The notes below the pieces were generated by a model that saw only the letters and a list, made by a program, of their open reading frames with translations, was not told where the DNA came from and did no database searches. A DNA stretch of 64,000 nt from an uncultured Eubacterium sp. (GTDB lineage: Bacteria > Bacillota > Clostridia > Oscillospirales > Acutalibacteraceae). Location of the stretch: positions 1 to 64,000 of the forward strand of contig CAJUDJ010000006.1 in NCBI GenBank assembly GCA_910584985.1, read 5' to 3'. Made by a program: the position numbers and the translations under genes. The stretch's first letter is position 1; every line of letters begins with the position of its first letter. Of this stretch, positions 43,366-52,370 are shown one piece after another.

Positions 43366-43569
43366 TCAATCTTTAAACAGCCTGTCGGCAAGGCGGTTTA
43401 TATGTTGTCTTCGTTTTTCTGACTGTGATTTATCAACGGAAATATGGATTACATCGCCCTCATCTGCCTCTTCGGGAAGAGCAAGCACAGAAATATCGGC
43501 AAAAGTGCCCTGCTCTGTTTCACAAACTGCATATTTGCCTTCAAATCTGTCTATAATCAGGGTTTTCAT
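43366..43569 (-). CDS. DUF3006-family small protein
   Basis: The 67-residue product begins MKTLIIDRFEGKYAVCE and continues with ALPEEADEGDVIHI, then a basic helix (SQSEKRRQHINRLADRLF), the DUF3006 pattern: a short beta domain with a charged tail. Genes of this family commonly follow ComEC/Rec2-type MBL hydrolases in Firmicutes, as here; function unknown. I use the ATG at 43569 behind AAGGA; a GTG seven codons earlier overlaps the upstream gene. Confidence 0.82.
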   Translation of the reverse strand: MKTLIIDRFEGKYAVCETEQGTFADISVLALPEEADEGDVIHISVDKSQSEKRRQHINRLADRLFKD

Positions 43570-43576
43570 CTGAAAA

Positions 43577-44467
43577 TCATTCCTTTTCACATATAATGGT
43601 TAAGTTTTCTTTATCGGAAACAAAAGAAACAGTTCCGTTTATATCTGTTCTGAATATTGAAGCTCCTGCTTCGTTTAAGTGGTTCACTGCTTCATAATGA
43701 GGATGATGATAGGAATTATCCTTTCCAACCTCTATAACTGCGTATTTCGGTGAAACCGTATTTATAAATGCTGCCGAGGAAGCCGTATTGCTTCCGTGAT
43801 GACCCACTTTTAATACATCTGCTTTCAGTATTTCAGCAGAATATGTATTCTGTATTTCATTTTCGGAAATCACCTCTGCATCACCCATAAAAACAAAGGA
43901 ATGGTTTCCGTAAACAAGCCTGACAACAGCAGAATAATTGTTTAAATCCTCATATCTGTCTTTTACAGGAGCAAGAAATTCCGCAGTAATTGCATTTTCT
44001 CTGAAAATCTCTTTTCCTGCCCTTGCCGTATTTATGCTTAATCCCTTATCGGAAACGGCAAGCAGCAGATTTTCATAGGTTTTTGTGTTGTTTTCTGCTC
44101 TCGGCATATAGATTTCACCGATATCAAAGCTTTCAACCACCGCTTTCATTCCGCCGATATGATCAGAATGGGGATGTGTTGCAACAAGATAATCAATTTT
44201 CGTGTAGCCAAGCGCTTTTATCTGCTCAATAATTTTATTTCCATATTCTGCCGTTGCGGCATCTATCAGCATGCACTTTCCTTCCGGAAGCTGAATAAAT
44301 TCACTGTCGCCCTGCCCCACATCCAAAAAATGCACAACGATTGTTCCGTTTTGCTGCAGATTTGAGGTTTTATCTTTGATTTCTTCGCTGCCATAATAAC
44401 CGAATACCGTAAGCAGAGCTGTAATAATCAGTGCAACAACAGAAACAGTCAGCTTTTTATTTTTCAT
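43577..44467 (-). CDS. Secreted or membrane-anchored ComEC-type MBL hydrolase
   Basis: The 296-residue product has an N-terminal membrane anchor or signal (about 5-25) and a metallo-beta-lactamase domain like the C-terminal part of ComEC: HFLDVGQGDSEFIQLP near 46-61, ATHPHSDHIGGM near 95-106, FMGDAEVISENE near 195, and KVGHHGSNTASS near 222. Stand-alone proteins of this kind are thought to act on extracellular phosphodiesters or nucleic acids; that is inference. It overlaps hisD (ATGA) and precedes DUF3006, so it is inserted into the his operon where hisC often lies. Confidence 0.87.
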   Translation of the reverse strand: MKNKKLTVSVVALIITALLTVFGYYGSEEIKDKTSNLQQNGTIVVHFLDVGQGDSEFIQLPEGKCMLIDAATAEYGNKIIEQIKALGYTKIDYLVATHPHSDHIGGMKAVVESFDIGEIYMPRAENNTKTYENLLLAVSDKGLSINTARAGKEIFRENAITAEFLAPVKDRYEDLNNYSAVVRLVYGNHSFVFMGDAEVISENEIQNTYSAEILKADVLKVGHHGSNTASSAAFINTVSPKYAVIEVGKDNSYHHPHYEAVNHLNEAGASIFRTDINGTVSFVSDKENLTIICEKE

Positions 44468-45750
44468 TTTTCAAACCGAACCTTAATGGAATTTGCATGT
44501 GCCGTTAAGCCTTCCGAATCGGCAAGTGTTATGATTTCATCCTTTGCTTTTTCAAGTTCCTCTTCGGTATAGTAAATAAACGATGATTTTTTAACAAAGC
44601 TGTCTACCGAAAGCGGGCTGAAAAACCGTGCAGTGCCGCTTGTGGGAAGCACATGGTTCGGCCCTGCAAAATAATCGCCGAGCGGCTCGGGCGACCAGTT
44701 TCCGAGAAATACCGAACCGGCATTATCAATCATACCGATATATTTTAGCGGTTCTTCCACGCACATTTCAAGATGCTCAGGCGCAAGCTCATTTGCAAAT
44801 TTAACTGCCTGTTCCAGATTTTCACAAACAATAATTTCGCCGTAATCCTCAAGTGATTTTCCGATAATTTCCTGTCTTTCAAGGAATTTTATCTGTTTAT
44901 CAATTTCCTTAACCGTTGCCCTTGCAATATTTTCCGAGGTTGTAAGCAGAATGGAAGATGCCATAACATCATGCTCTGCCTGGCTCATTAAATCTGCAGC
45001 AAGAAAAGACGGAACGGCACTTTTATCTGCAACAATCAGAATTTCGGACGGACCGGCCACCATATCAATATCCACAACACCATACAAAAGCTTCTTTGCC
45101 GTTGCAACAAAAATATTGCCCGGACCTACAATTTTATCCACCTTCGGAATCTTCTCTGTTCCGTAAGCAAGTGCAGCAACCGCCTGTGCACCGCCGCAGA
45201 GGAATACCCTGTCTACACCGGCAACAGCTGCGGCAGCCATTATATTCGGGTTTGGGCTGCCGTCCTTACCCGGAGGGGTAACCATAATGATTTCACGAAC
45301 CCCTGCGATTTTTGCAGGCACTGCATTCATTAAAACAGAGCTTGGATAAGCCGCCGTGCCGCCCGGAACATAAATTCCCACACGGTTAAGCCCCCTTACT
45401 CTCTGCCCCATAATTACACCGTTGTCCTGCGTTGTAAACCAGCTTTGCTGCGCCTGACGCTTATGAAAATCATAAATATTGTTTTTGGCATCCACAATTG
45501 CCTTTTTAAAATCCGCATCAACAAGCTCCAGATATTCCGAAAGTTCGTCTTTTTCAATAACTGTTTTTTTAGGCAGTGCACCGTCAAAACGAACCGTATA
45601 TTCACGCACGGCTTCATCACCGCCATCCTTAACACCCTGTATAATGGAGGAAACAATATCAACAATTTTGTGATCGGTTTCACCGCTTCTTTTTTTAAGA
45701 TTTTCTATAAGCGCATATTCTGCTTTTCCATTTGCTTTCGTAATTTTCAT
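44464..45750 (-). CDS. hisD: Histidinol dehydrogenase
   Basis: HisD oxidises histidinol to histidine in two NAD-dependent steps. The 428-residue product has the zinc and catalytic motifs: VAGPSEILIVAD near 228-239, MSQAEHD near 255-261, ELAPEHLEM near 320-328, and GPNHVLPTSGTARFFSPLSV near 360-379. It lies 8 bp after hisZG and overlaps the MBL gene by 4 bp. Confidence 0.97.
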   Translation of the reverse strand: MKITKANGKAEYALIENLKKRSGETDHKIVDIVSSIIQGVKDGGDEAVREYTVRFDGALPKKTVIEKDELSEYLELVDADFKKAIVDAKNNIYDFHKRQAQQSWFTTQDNGVIMGQRVRGLNRVGIYVPGGTAAYPSSVLMNAVPAKIAGVREIIMVTPPGKDGSPNPNIMAAAAVAGVDRVFLCGGAQAVAALAYGTEKIPKVDKIVGPGNIFVATAKKLLYGVVDIDMVAGPSEILIVADKSAVPSFLAADLMSQAEHDVMASSILLTTSENIARATVKEIDKQIKFLERQEIIGKSLEDYGEIIVCENLEQAVKFANELAPEHLEMCVEEPLKYIGMIDNAGSVFLGNWSPEPLGDYFAGPNHVLPTSGTARFFSPLSVDSFVKKSSFIYYTEEELEKAKDEIITLADSEGLTAHANSIKVRFEK

Positions 45751-45758
45751 ATTCTACC

Positions 45759-47378
45759 TCACGCCTTACTTGCTGCTTCCATATCTGAAAGAAATGCTTC
45801 AATTTCATCTTTTCTAAGTTTCATGGATGCCATATTTACAATCACCCTTGCAGAAACGGGCAGAAGTTCTTCCACAATTTCAAGCCCGTTTTCTTTTAAG
45901 GTTGAGCCTGTTTCCACAATATCAACTATGCCGTCTGCCAGTCCAAGCAGCGGAGCAAGTTCCACACTGCCTTCAATCTTTATTATGTCTACATCCATTC
46001 CCTTTGATTTAAAAAACTCACCGGCAACTTTGGGATATTTGGACGCAACGGTTTTTCTTGTGTAGCCGTCAAAGAAATCTGCCCCTTTCGGACAGGCAAG
46101 TGCAAAACGGCATTTTCCGATATTCAAATCCATTACCTCATAAAAGGAGTTTCCGTGTTCAACAATCGTATCCTTGCCCACAATGCCGATATCGCATACA
46201 CCATGCTCCACATAAGTAATAACATCCGGCGCTTTGGAAAGCACGGCTTCATATTTGTCAACAGGCAGAATTAATCTTCTGCCCTTATTTTCAAGCTCAG
46301 AAGTATCAAGTCCCATAGCTTTAAACAGCTTTACAGAGCTTTTTTCAAGCCTGCCTTTTGTAAGCGCAATTCTGATGGGCCTTTCCACATTGATAATTTC
46401 ATTTTTAACATCGCAGAGCGCATTCACATCAACGGCAAAACCGATTGCCGGAATATCAAGCCCGAATTCTGCAATCAGATTATCATATCTTCCGCCTGTT
46501 AAAATCGTAACGCCCGAACCCTCGGCATAGCCGCGGAAAAGAACACCTGTGTAATAATTGGAGCGGTTTACAAGGCCAAGGTCTATCATAACACTGTCTG
46601 CAATGCCCATATCCGAAAGCTTTTCAAACAGCGTTTTCAGATAATCCAGCGCTTCATCCGATTCCCTGCTTTTATAAAGATGCTTTGCTTCTTCAAGCAC
46701 CTCTGTGCCGCCGAACATACGGGGCAGCCTGTGAAGCAGCTGTGTTTCTGCGCTGTTTTCATATTTATCAAGCAAATCGCCGAGTGCAGCGTAATTTTTG
46801 CCCTCAATAAAATTACAGATATCTGCCTTTTCGGTTTGGGTTAAATGCATTTTATCAAGCACGGCATTGAAAAATCCTGCATGCCCGATTTCAATTTTAA
46901 AGGAAGAAAGATCTGATCTTTTCAAAGCCTCAACCGCCATTGAAATCACTTCAATATCCGCATCCATTGAGCCATCGCCTATAAATTCAATTCCGCTCTG
47001 CGGAATTTCATCCGTTCTGCCTGCAAGCACCTTATTTTTAACAAAAACATTCTGATTATAATAAAGCCTTACAGGAAAATCCGCACCCCTGAGCCTTGTT
47101 GCAACAAGGCGTGCAATCGGCATTGTGTTATCCGGGCGAAGCACAGTGGTTCTGCCGTAATTGTCTGTAAGCTTATACATATAATCTGCTTCTATGCCTG
47201 CATTGCCGCTGCTGAAAACATCAAAAAATTCAATAGCCGGCGTAATAACCTTGCGATAGGAATTTTCCTTATAAAGTGCGGAAAGGGTGGATTCAACCGC
47301 TTTTCTTCCATCGCATTCCTCAAACAAAAAATCTCTGCTTCCCTCAGGCGTTATATTTGAATACCTTTTCATTATCAT
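45759..47378 (-). CDS. hisZG: HisZ-HisG fusion: ATP phosphoribosyltransferase regulatory plus catalytic subunits
   Basis: One 539-residue frame carries two proteins that are normally separate. Residues 1 to about 325 are HisZ, a histidyl-tRNA synthetase-like regulatory subunit (RYSNITPEGSRDFLFEEC, LRPDNTMPIARLVATRL, GGRYDNLIAEFG). Residues about 334-539 are short-form HisG, which joins ATP and PRPP (IRIALTKGRLEKSSVKLF, PDVITYVEHGVCDIGIVGKD, VDIVETGSTLKENGLEIVEE). Short HisG needs HisZ for activity and histidine feedback, so a fusion is functionally sensible. No frameshift or internal start is needed. AAGGAG precedes the ATG; a second ATG two codons on is possible. The promoter is at 47419-47447. 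Confidence 0.92.
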   Translation of the reverse strand: MIMKRYSNITPEGSRDFLFEECDGRKAVESTLSALYKENSYRKVITPAIEFFDVFSSGNAGIEADYMYKLTDNYGRTTVLRPDNTMPIARLVATRLRGADFPVRLYYNQNVFVKNKVLAGRTDEIPQSGIEFIGDGSMDADIEVISMAVEALKRSDLSSFKIEIGHAGFFNAVLDKMHLTQTEKADICNFIEGKNYAALGDLLDKYENSAETQLLHRLPRMFGGTEVLEEAKHLYKSRESDEALDYLKTLFEKLSDMGIADSVMIDLGLVNRSNYYTGVLFRGYAEGSGVTILTGGRYDNLIAEFGLDIPAIGFAVDVNALCDVKNEIINVERPIRIALTKGRLEKSSVKLFKAMGLDTSELENKGRRLILPVDKYEAVLSKAPDVITYVEHGVCDIGIVGKDTIVEHGNSFYEVMDLNIGKCRFALACPKGADFFDGYTRKTVASKYPKVAGEFFKSKGMDVDIIKIEGSVELAPLLGLADGIVDIVETGSTLKENGLEIVEELLPVSARVIVNMASMKLRKDEIEAFLSDMEAASKA

Positions 47379-47390
47379 ATATCTCCTTAT

Positions 47391-47406
47391 ATACGCTTTA
47401 GCGTAT
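47391..47406. repeat. Palindrome in the hisZG leader
   Basis: ATACGCT-TT-AGCGTAT, a perfect seven-base dyad, lies between the -10 and the ribosome binding site of hisZG, around the expected transcript start. It is a candidate operator; the leader is too short (about 35 nt) for a T-box or classic his attenuator. Confidence 0.5.
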
Positions 47407-47418
47407 TAATGCGGTAAT

Positions 47419-47447
47419 ATGCTATCACATTAAACCAAAAATGTCAA
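47419..47447 (-). promoter_or_regulatory. Sigma-A promoter of the his operon
   Basis: TTGACA (47442-47447) and TAGCAT (47419-47424) on the minus strand with a 17-bp spacer, immediately after the polC stop. Confidence 0.75.
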
Positions 47448-47457
47448 CACTGATCTA

Positions 47458-50400
47458 TTAAAAATTAAATAAGGAAATCTGATTGCTTGCCGGCAAATCG
47501 CCAAGCGCACCACATTCACGAAGCGAATCCACAACACTTGATCCGATATGTGCCCTTGCCATCAGATCATCACAGGAAATGAAATCTCCGTTTCCGTCAT
47601 TCACAGCATCAAAAATGGCTTTTGCAGCCGTATCGCCAACACCTGAAATTGCTGAAAACGGAAGCCTGATTTTGCCGTCCTCAATTTTATAAACACGCCA
47701 GTCTGATTTATACAAATCAACAGGAAGGAATTCAATTCCCCTTGCAAGCATTTCTATAACAATCTGAAGCACAACATAAGTACCCTCTTCCTTCGCTGTT
47801 TTGTCGTTTCCCTTTGCCTTGATTTCCTCCATTTTCTTTTTAACGGCAGTCTTTCCTGCCACAGCAGCAACGGAATCTATATCGCCGCCGCGCACCGTGA
47901 AATATGCCGCATAAAAATGAATCGGATGATAAATTTTATACCATGCAAGGCGAAGCGCTGCAATAACATAAGCGGCTGCATGCGCCTTGGGGAACATATA
48001 TTTGATTTTATAGCAGGAATCTATATACCACTGCTCAACACCGATGGTTTTCATAGCTTCCTCATAGGGCGGAAGCTCCTTCGGGGCTTTTCCCTTTCGG
48101 GTATATTCCATAATTTTGAAACAATCCTTTTTGCTGAGCGGTGATTTTTCACCTGTTCGTTCCTCGTAAGCATCTGCCACATGAATCAGATGGGTCATAA
48201 TATCATCACGGCAGCCGATAACATCCGAAATGGTGCAGGTGCCGTTTTTGATAAGCTCCTGCGCATTGCCGAGCCAAACATCCGTGCCGTGTGAAAGCCC
48301 TGAAATCTGAAGCAGATCGGCAAAGGTTTTCGGCTTTGCCTCCTCCAGCATGCCGATAACGAACGGTGTGCCCATTTCGGGAATGGCAAGTGTGCCGGTA
48401 TTGCAGTCTATATCCTCAGGGGAAACGCCGATCGGCTCTGTTGATGTGATCAGCTGATAAAGTTTCGGATCGGACAAATCCGTGTCCATTACAGGAATAC
48501 CCGTTGAATCCTCAAGATATTTATACAGTGTCGGATTATCGTGCCCGAGCTCGTCCAGCTTCAGAAGCGTATCATGAAGTGAATTTTTAAAGTCAAAATG
48601 CGTGGTATATGTACCCTTGGAAGCGTCGTTAGACGGATACTGAATCGGTGTAAAATCCTCAACCGTATATTGATCGGGCACAACAACCATGCCGCCCGGA
48701 TGCTGACCTGTTGTGCGCTTGATTCCCGTGCATCCAACCGTAAGCCTTTCAATCTCTGCTTTCGGCGTTCCGGCAAGAATACCCCGTTCGTCAAGATATT
48801 TCATAACATAGCCGTAGGCTGTTTTATCCGCAACCGTAGCCATGGTTCCTGCCTTGAACACATAATCCTTACCGAACAGTTCTTCGGTAAACCTGTGCGA
48901 ACGCGACTGATATTCGCCGCTGAAATTCAGGTCTATATCCGGTTCCTTATCGCCGTCAAAGCCTAGGAAGGTTTCAAACGGAATTTCATGGCCGTCCCGC
49001 TTCATAGGCGTGCCGCATTCGGGGCAGTTCTTTGGCGGCAGGTCAAAACCTGAACCGTATTCGCCGTGCAGGAAAAATTCGCTGTGCCTGCACTTTTTGC
49101 AGTAATAATGCGGTGCAAGCGGATTAACCTCTGATATTCCGCCGAAATGCGCCGCAAGAGAAGAACCAACCGAACCTCTTGAACCCACAAGATAGCCGTT
49201 TCGTTCACTTTCCTCAACAAGACGCTTTGCAATAACATAAAGCACCCCGAAACCGTGGCCGATAATGGAATCCAGCTCACGCTGAAGCCTGCCGGCAACA
49301 TATTCGGGAACAGGATCACCGTATAAATCCTTAGCCATATTCCAGCACTTTTCGGTAAGCTCTTCATTTGCACCGTCAATATGCGGCTGGAAGGTGCCCG
49401 GAGGGATAGGCGGAATATTATCCATAACCATATCCGCAATCTTATTTGGATTATCAATCACAAATTCCTTTGCTCTGTCGCCCGCCCATGCAAAATCAGA
49501 AAGCATTTCGTCTGTCGTTTTAAAATAAAGCGGTGCCTGCGAATCGGCATCGTCAAAGCCCTTTGATGCCATAATGATTGCACGGAACTTTGCGTCCTTT
49601 TCATCCAGAAAATGCACATCGCCCGTGGCAACCGTTAATTTGCCCAGCTTGTCCCCAAGGGCAATAATTTTCTTGTTTATATTGATTAAATCTTCCTCGG
49701 TATTGACCTTCCAGTGCAGATTTTTCTTTTCTTCGCCTTTTTTATTTCTTACATATTCCTCATTGCTTGTACGCAGCATAAAAGCGTTGTTGCCGTTCGG
49801 CTGTATTTCAAGATAATCATAGAAAGAAGCTATTTTTTCAAGCTCCTCTTCTGTTTCTTCTTCAAGTATAGCCTGATAAAGCTCGCCCTGCTCACAGGCA
49901 GAGCCAATAATCAGCCCGTCCCTTTTCTGTGCAAGCAGGCTTTTCGGAATCAGCGGCCTTGTTTTATAAGTTTTTATATTGGAATGCGAAATCAGCTCAT
50001 AAAGATTTTTTCGGCCGTATTTGCGTTCCTCCTTCGGTATGCTTTCATCAAGCGAGGTATCCTCCTTGACAAGAAGAATAATATGGTTGCGCTTATACTG
50101 GTTGGTTTTCATAGTCATAAAATCAGGATATTTTTCATCGTCAACCAAATATCCCTCCATACCCAAAATCAGCTTGATTTTGCCTTTTGCTGCATTATAA
50201 GCCTCCGGCAAAGCCTGCACCACACCGTGATCCGTAACGGCGATTGCCCTGTGCCCCCACTGAATAGCCCTGTTTATCAGTGCTTTGGGTGCAGTAATAC
50301 CATCCATTTCCGAAAGAGAGGTATGCAAATGCAGTTCCACTCTTTTTTCCGGTGCATGATCTTCCTTTTCCGCCTTAAGAACCGTCTGAATACAGTCGGG

Positions 50401-51297
50401 CGTTATCATATATTCACCCGAAAACTTATCTTCCTTATAACCGCCCTTGACAATCAGCGTTTTTGCGCCTTCAATCTTTTTAACGATTGCATCCACAATA
50501 TCCTTATTGTCAAACACCTTAACGGAAGCGGACGAAGTGTAATCCGTAATATCAAAGGTAAGGATTTTATAAAAGCCCCTTTTGGTATCCTTCACTTCAA
50601 ATTTAATAATATCTCCCCACACGGTAACATAGCCTGAATCAAATCGAAGTTCTGAAATCGGCTGGGGCTTTTCGCGTATGGCCTTGCCGTGTATGGTTTT
50701 TGCCGTATCTATGTAAATCGGAAGATCGCCAAGAAGTTCATGCCTTACATTTTTAATTTCTTCCTTTTTTGTTTCTGCGGCAGCCTTTTTCTCTGCAACT
50801 GCTTTTTTGACTTCCTTTTCAATATCAAAGTTTTCGGTTTCCTGCATTTCAATATGAAGTGAAATGCCGAACATTTCAAAAACTGCATTTTCAATACTCT
50901 TATCAACGCCCTGATTTTTAAGAAGCTCCAAACCGCCTTTCTTAAGCGAAACACTGCATATATCACCGTTCACGGCAAATTCCGCATTCTCAAAAAAGCC
51001 GTTTGCCGCAGGATTTTTCCTGCGCACAAATTCTATAACAGAGGGAAAATATGTAACCTCAAACAAATCGCTCATATAGCGGGGCAGAACAGATGCTTTT
51101 TTCAGCCCCATTCTTTCCTTGATGCTGTTTTCAGCCTTTTCAAATTCAGAAAACGGCACAAGTTCCGGCAGCTGCAAAACAAGAACAAGCTCTCTTGCTT
51201 CTTTTCTCACCGTCATCCTTGCGATTACACCTTCGCCGAAACAGGAAAGCTGATAGGAATCCACATAAGCACTGAAATATTCCTTGAATAAACCCAT
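47458..51297 (-). CDS. polC: DNA polymerase III PolC, lacking the 3'-5' exonuclease domain
   Basis: PolC is the main replicase of low-GC gram-positives. The 1279-residue product has an N-terminal domain, an OB fold (about 218-305), a PHP domain from about 318 (ELHLHTSLSEMDG, AVTDHGV), a zinc-type cluster (CKKC at 733, CPEC at 758) and the catalytic EPDIDLNFSGEYQ at about 785-797. Normal PolC, about 1430-1460 residues, carries a DnaQ-like exonuclease inserted in PHP. Here GMEGYLVDDEKY (379-390) runs within about a dozen residues into NHIILLVKE (404-412), the sequence that usually follows the exonuclease, and no DxE exonuclease motif is seen. The frame is continuous. Its start overlaps the ispG stop (TAATG). 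Confidence 0.93.
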   Translation of the reverse strand: MGLFKEYFSAYVDSYQLSCFGEGVIARMTVRKEARELVLVLQLPELVPFSEFEKAENSIKERMGLKKASVLPRYMSDLFEVTYFPSVIEFVRRKNPAANGFFENAEFAVNGDICSVSLKKGGLELLKNQGVDKSIENAVFEMFGISLHIEMQETENFDIEKEVKKAVAEKKAAAETKKEEIKNVRHELLGDLPIYIDTAKTIHGKAIREKPQPISELRFDSGYVTVWGDIIKFEVKDTKRGFYKILTFDITDYTSSASVKVFDNKDIVDAIVKKIEGAKTLIVKGGYKEDKFSGEYMITPDCIQTVLKAEKEDHAPEKRVELHLHTSLSEMDGITAPKALINRAIQWGHRAIAVTDHGVVQALPEAYNAAKGKIKLILGMEGYLVDDEKYPDFMTMKTNQYKRNHIILLVKEDTSLDESIPKEERKYGRKNLYELISHSNIKTYKTRPLIPKSLLAQKRDGLIIGSACEQGELYQAILEEETEEELEKIASFYDYLEIQPNGNNAFMLRTSNEEYVRNKKGEEKKNLHWKVNTEEDLININKKIIALGDKLGKLTVATGDVHFLDEKDAKFRAIIMASKGFDDADSQAPLYFKTTDEMLSDFAWAGDRAKEFVIDNPNKIADMVMDNIPPIPPGTFQPHIDGANEELTEKCWNMAKDLYGDPVPEYVAGRLQRELDSIIGHGFGVLYVIAKRLVEESERNGYLVGSRGSVGSSLAAHFGGISEVNPLAPHYYCKKCRHSEFFLHGEYGSGFDLPPKNCPECGTPMKRDGHEIPFETFLGFDGDKEPDIDLNFSGEYQSRSHRFTEELFGKDYVFKAGTMATVADKTAYGYVMKYLDERGILAGTPKAEIERLTVGCTGIKRTTGQHPGGMVVVPDQYTVEDFTPIQYPSNDASKGTYTTHFDFKNSLHDTLLKLDELGHDNPTLYKYLEDSTGIPVMDTDLSDPKLYQLITSTEPIGVSPEDIDCNTGTLAIPEMGTPFVIGMLEEAKPKTFADLLQISGLSHGTDVWLGNAQELIKNGTCTISDVIGCRDDIMTHLIHVADAYEERTGEKSPLSKKDCFKIMEYTRKGKAPKELPPYEEAMKTIGVEQWYIDSCYKIKYMFPKAHAAAYVIAALRLAWYKIYHPIHFYAAYFTVRGGDIDSVAAVAGKTAVKKKMEEIKAKGNDKTAKEEGTYVVLQIVIEMLARGIEFLPVDLYKSDWRVYKIEDGKIRLPFSAISGVGDTAAKAIFDAVNDGNGDFISCDDLMARAHIGSSVVDSLRECGALGDLPASNQISLFNF

Positions 51298-52355
51298 TAT
51301 AATTTTTCAATTTCCTTCATAAGCTCATCCAGCAGTTCACTTTCAGGAACCTTACGAAGTATTTCTCCTTTTTTAAATATAAGTCCGTTTCCGTCTCCGC
51401 CTGCAACGCCGATATCAGCTTCACGTGCTTCACCCGGTCCGTTAACAATGCAGCCCATAACAGCCACTTTAATCGGCTTGCGGCAGTCCTTAAGGCGTTC
51501 CTCAACCTGCTTTGCAAGTCCGATCAAATCAATTTTTGTTCTTCCGCAGGTGGGGCAGGAAATCAGATAAGGGCAATCCTTTTTCAGCCCGATGGATTTT
51601 AGGATATCAAAAGCTGCAAACACTTCTTTCACAGGGGCATCCGAAAGGCTTACACGGATTGTATCGCCGATTCCCCTTGTCAGAAGCGATCCGATGCCGA
51701 TGGAAGATTTAATAATGCCCATTCTTTCCGTGCCGGCTTCGGTTACGCCCAGATGAAGCGGATAACTGCATTTTTCAGCAGCAAGCTCATATGCGGCAAT
51801 CATTGTATTTACATCTGATGATTTAATGGAAATCACAATATCATCAAAATCAAATTTTTCAAGAAGAGATGCATGATAGAGGGCAGATTCCACCATTGCC
51901 TGCGGTGTGGGTGCGCCGTGCTTTGCAAGAATTTCTTTTTCAAGGCTTCCGCTGTTCACACCGATTCTGATTGGAAGCCCCTTGCTTCTGCATATATCCG
52001 CAACTGCCTTAACCCTTGCCTCATCACCGATATTTCCGGGATTGATTCGTATTTTATCAATTCCCCTTTCGGCTGCACCGATTGCCAGCTTATAGTCAAA
52101 ATGAATGTCTGCAACAAGCGGAACATCCACAGCATTTTTTATAGGTTCAATCAGATTCAGGGCATCCTCATTCGGAATTGCAAAGCGGATAACCTGGCAG
52201 CCTGCTGCCGCAAGCTCCTTTGCCTGATCAACAGAACGGTTTATATCTGCCGCAGGAATATTGAGCATGGACTGAACAAGTATCGGCGAATCTCCGCCGA
52301 TAAAGGTGCTGCCAAGCTTTATTTTCTTTGTTTCTCTTCTTTTAATCATATCCAT
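51297..52355 (-). CDS. ispG: 4-hydroxy-3-methylbut-2-en-1-yl diphosphate synthase
   Basis: IspG is the 4Fe-4S enzyme of the MEP isoprenoid pathway that makes HMBPP. The 352-residue product has an N-terminal TIM barrel (SPILVQSML, VDVPLVADIHFDYKLA, RINPGNIG) and a C-terminal cluster domain with CPTCGRTKIDL near 266 and GCIVNGPGEA near 303. GGAG precedes the ATG. It follows rseP and overlaps polC, with dxr in the same operon. Confidence 0.96.
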   Translation of the reverse strand: MDMIKRRETKKIKLGSTFIGGDSPILVQSMLNIPAADINRSVDQAKELAAAGCQVIRFAIPNEDALNLIEPIKNAVDVPLVADIHFDYKLAIGAAERGIDKIRINPGNIGDEARVKAVADICRSKGLPIRIGVNSGSLEKEILAKHGAPTPQAMVESALYHASLLEKFDFDDIVISIKSSDVNTMIAAYELAAEKCSYPLHLGVTEAGTERMGIIKSSIGIGSLLTRGIGDTIRVSLSDAPVKEVFAAFDILKSIGLKKDCPYLISCPTCGRTKIDLIGLAKQVEERLKDCRKPIKVAVMGCIVNGPGEAREADIGVAGGDGNGLIFKKGEILRKVPESELLDELMKEIEKL

Positions 52356-52370
52356 ATCCGTAACTCCTGT

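Noticed and set aside
47379..47457. T-box or his attenuator in front of hisZG
   Set aside because: The leader from the inferred start is about 35 nt, too short for either, and no antitermination stem or histidine-rich leader peptide is present.
48195..49457. Alternative minus-strand frames inside polC
   Set aside because: Out-of-frame shadows of a continuous, motif-rich polC frame; they do not indicate a frameshift.
49714..50637. 307-codon plus-strand frame
   Set aside because: Antisense to polC; phenylalanine- and lysine-rich translation typical of shadow frames in this composition.
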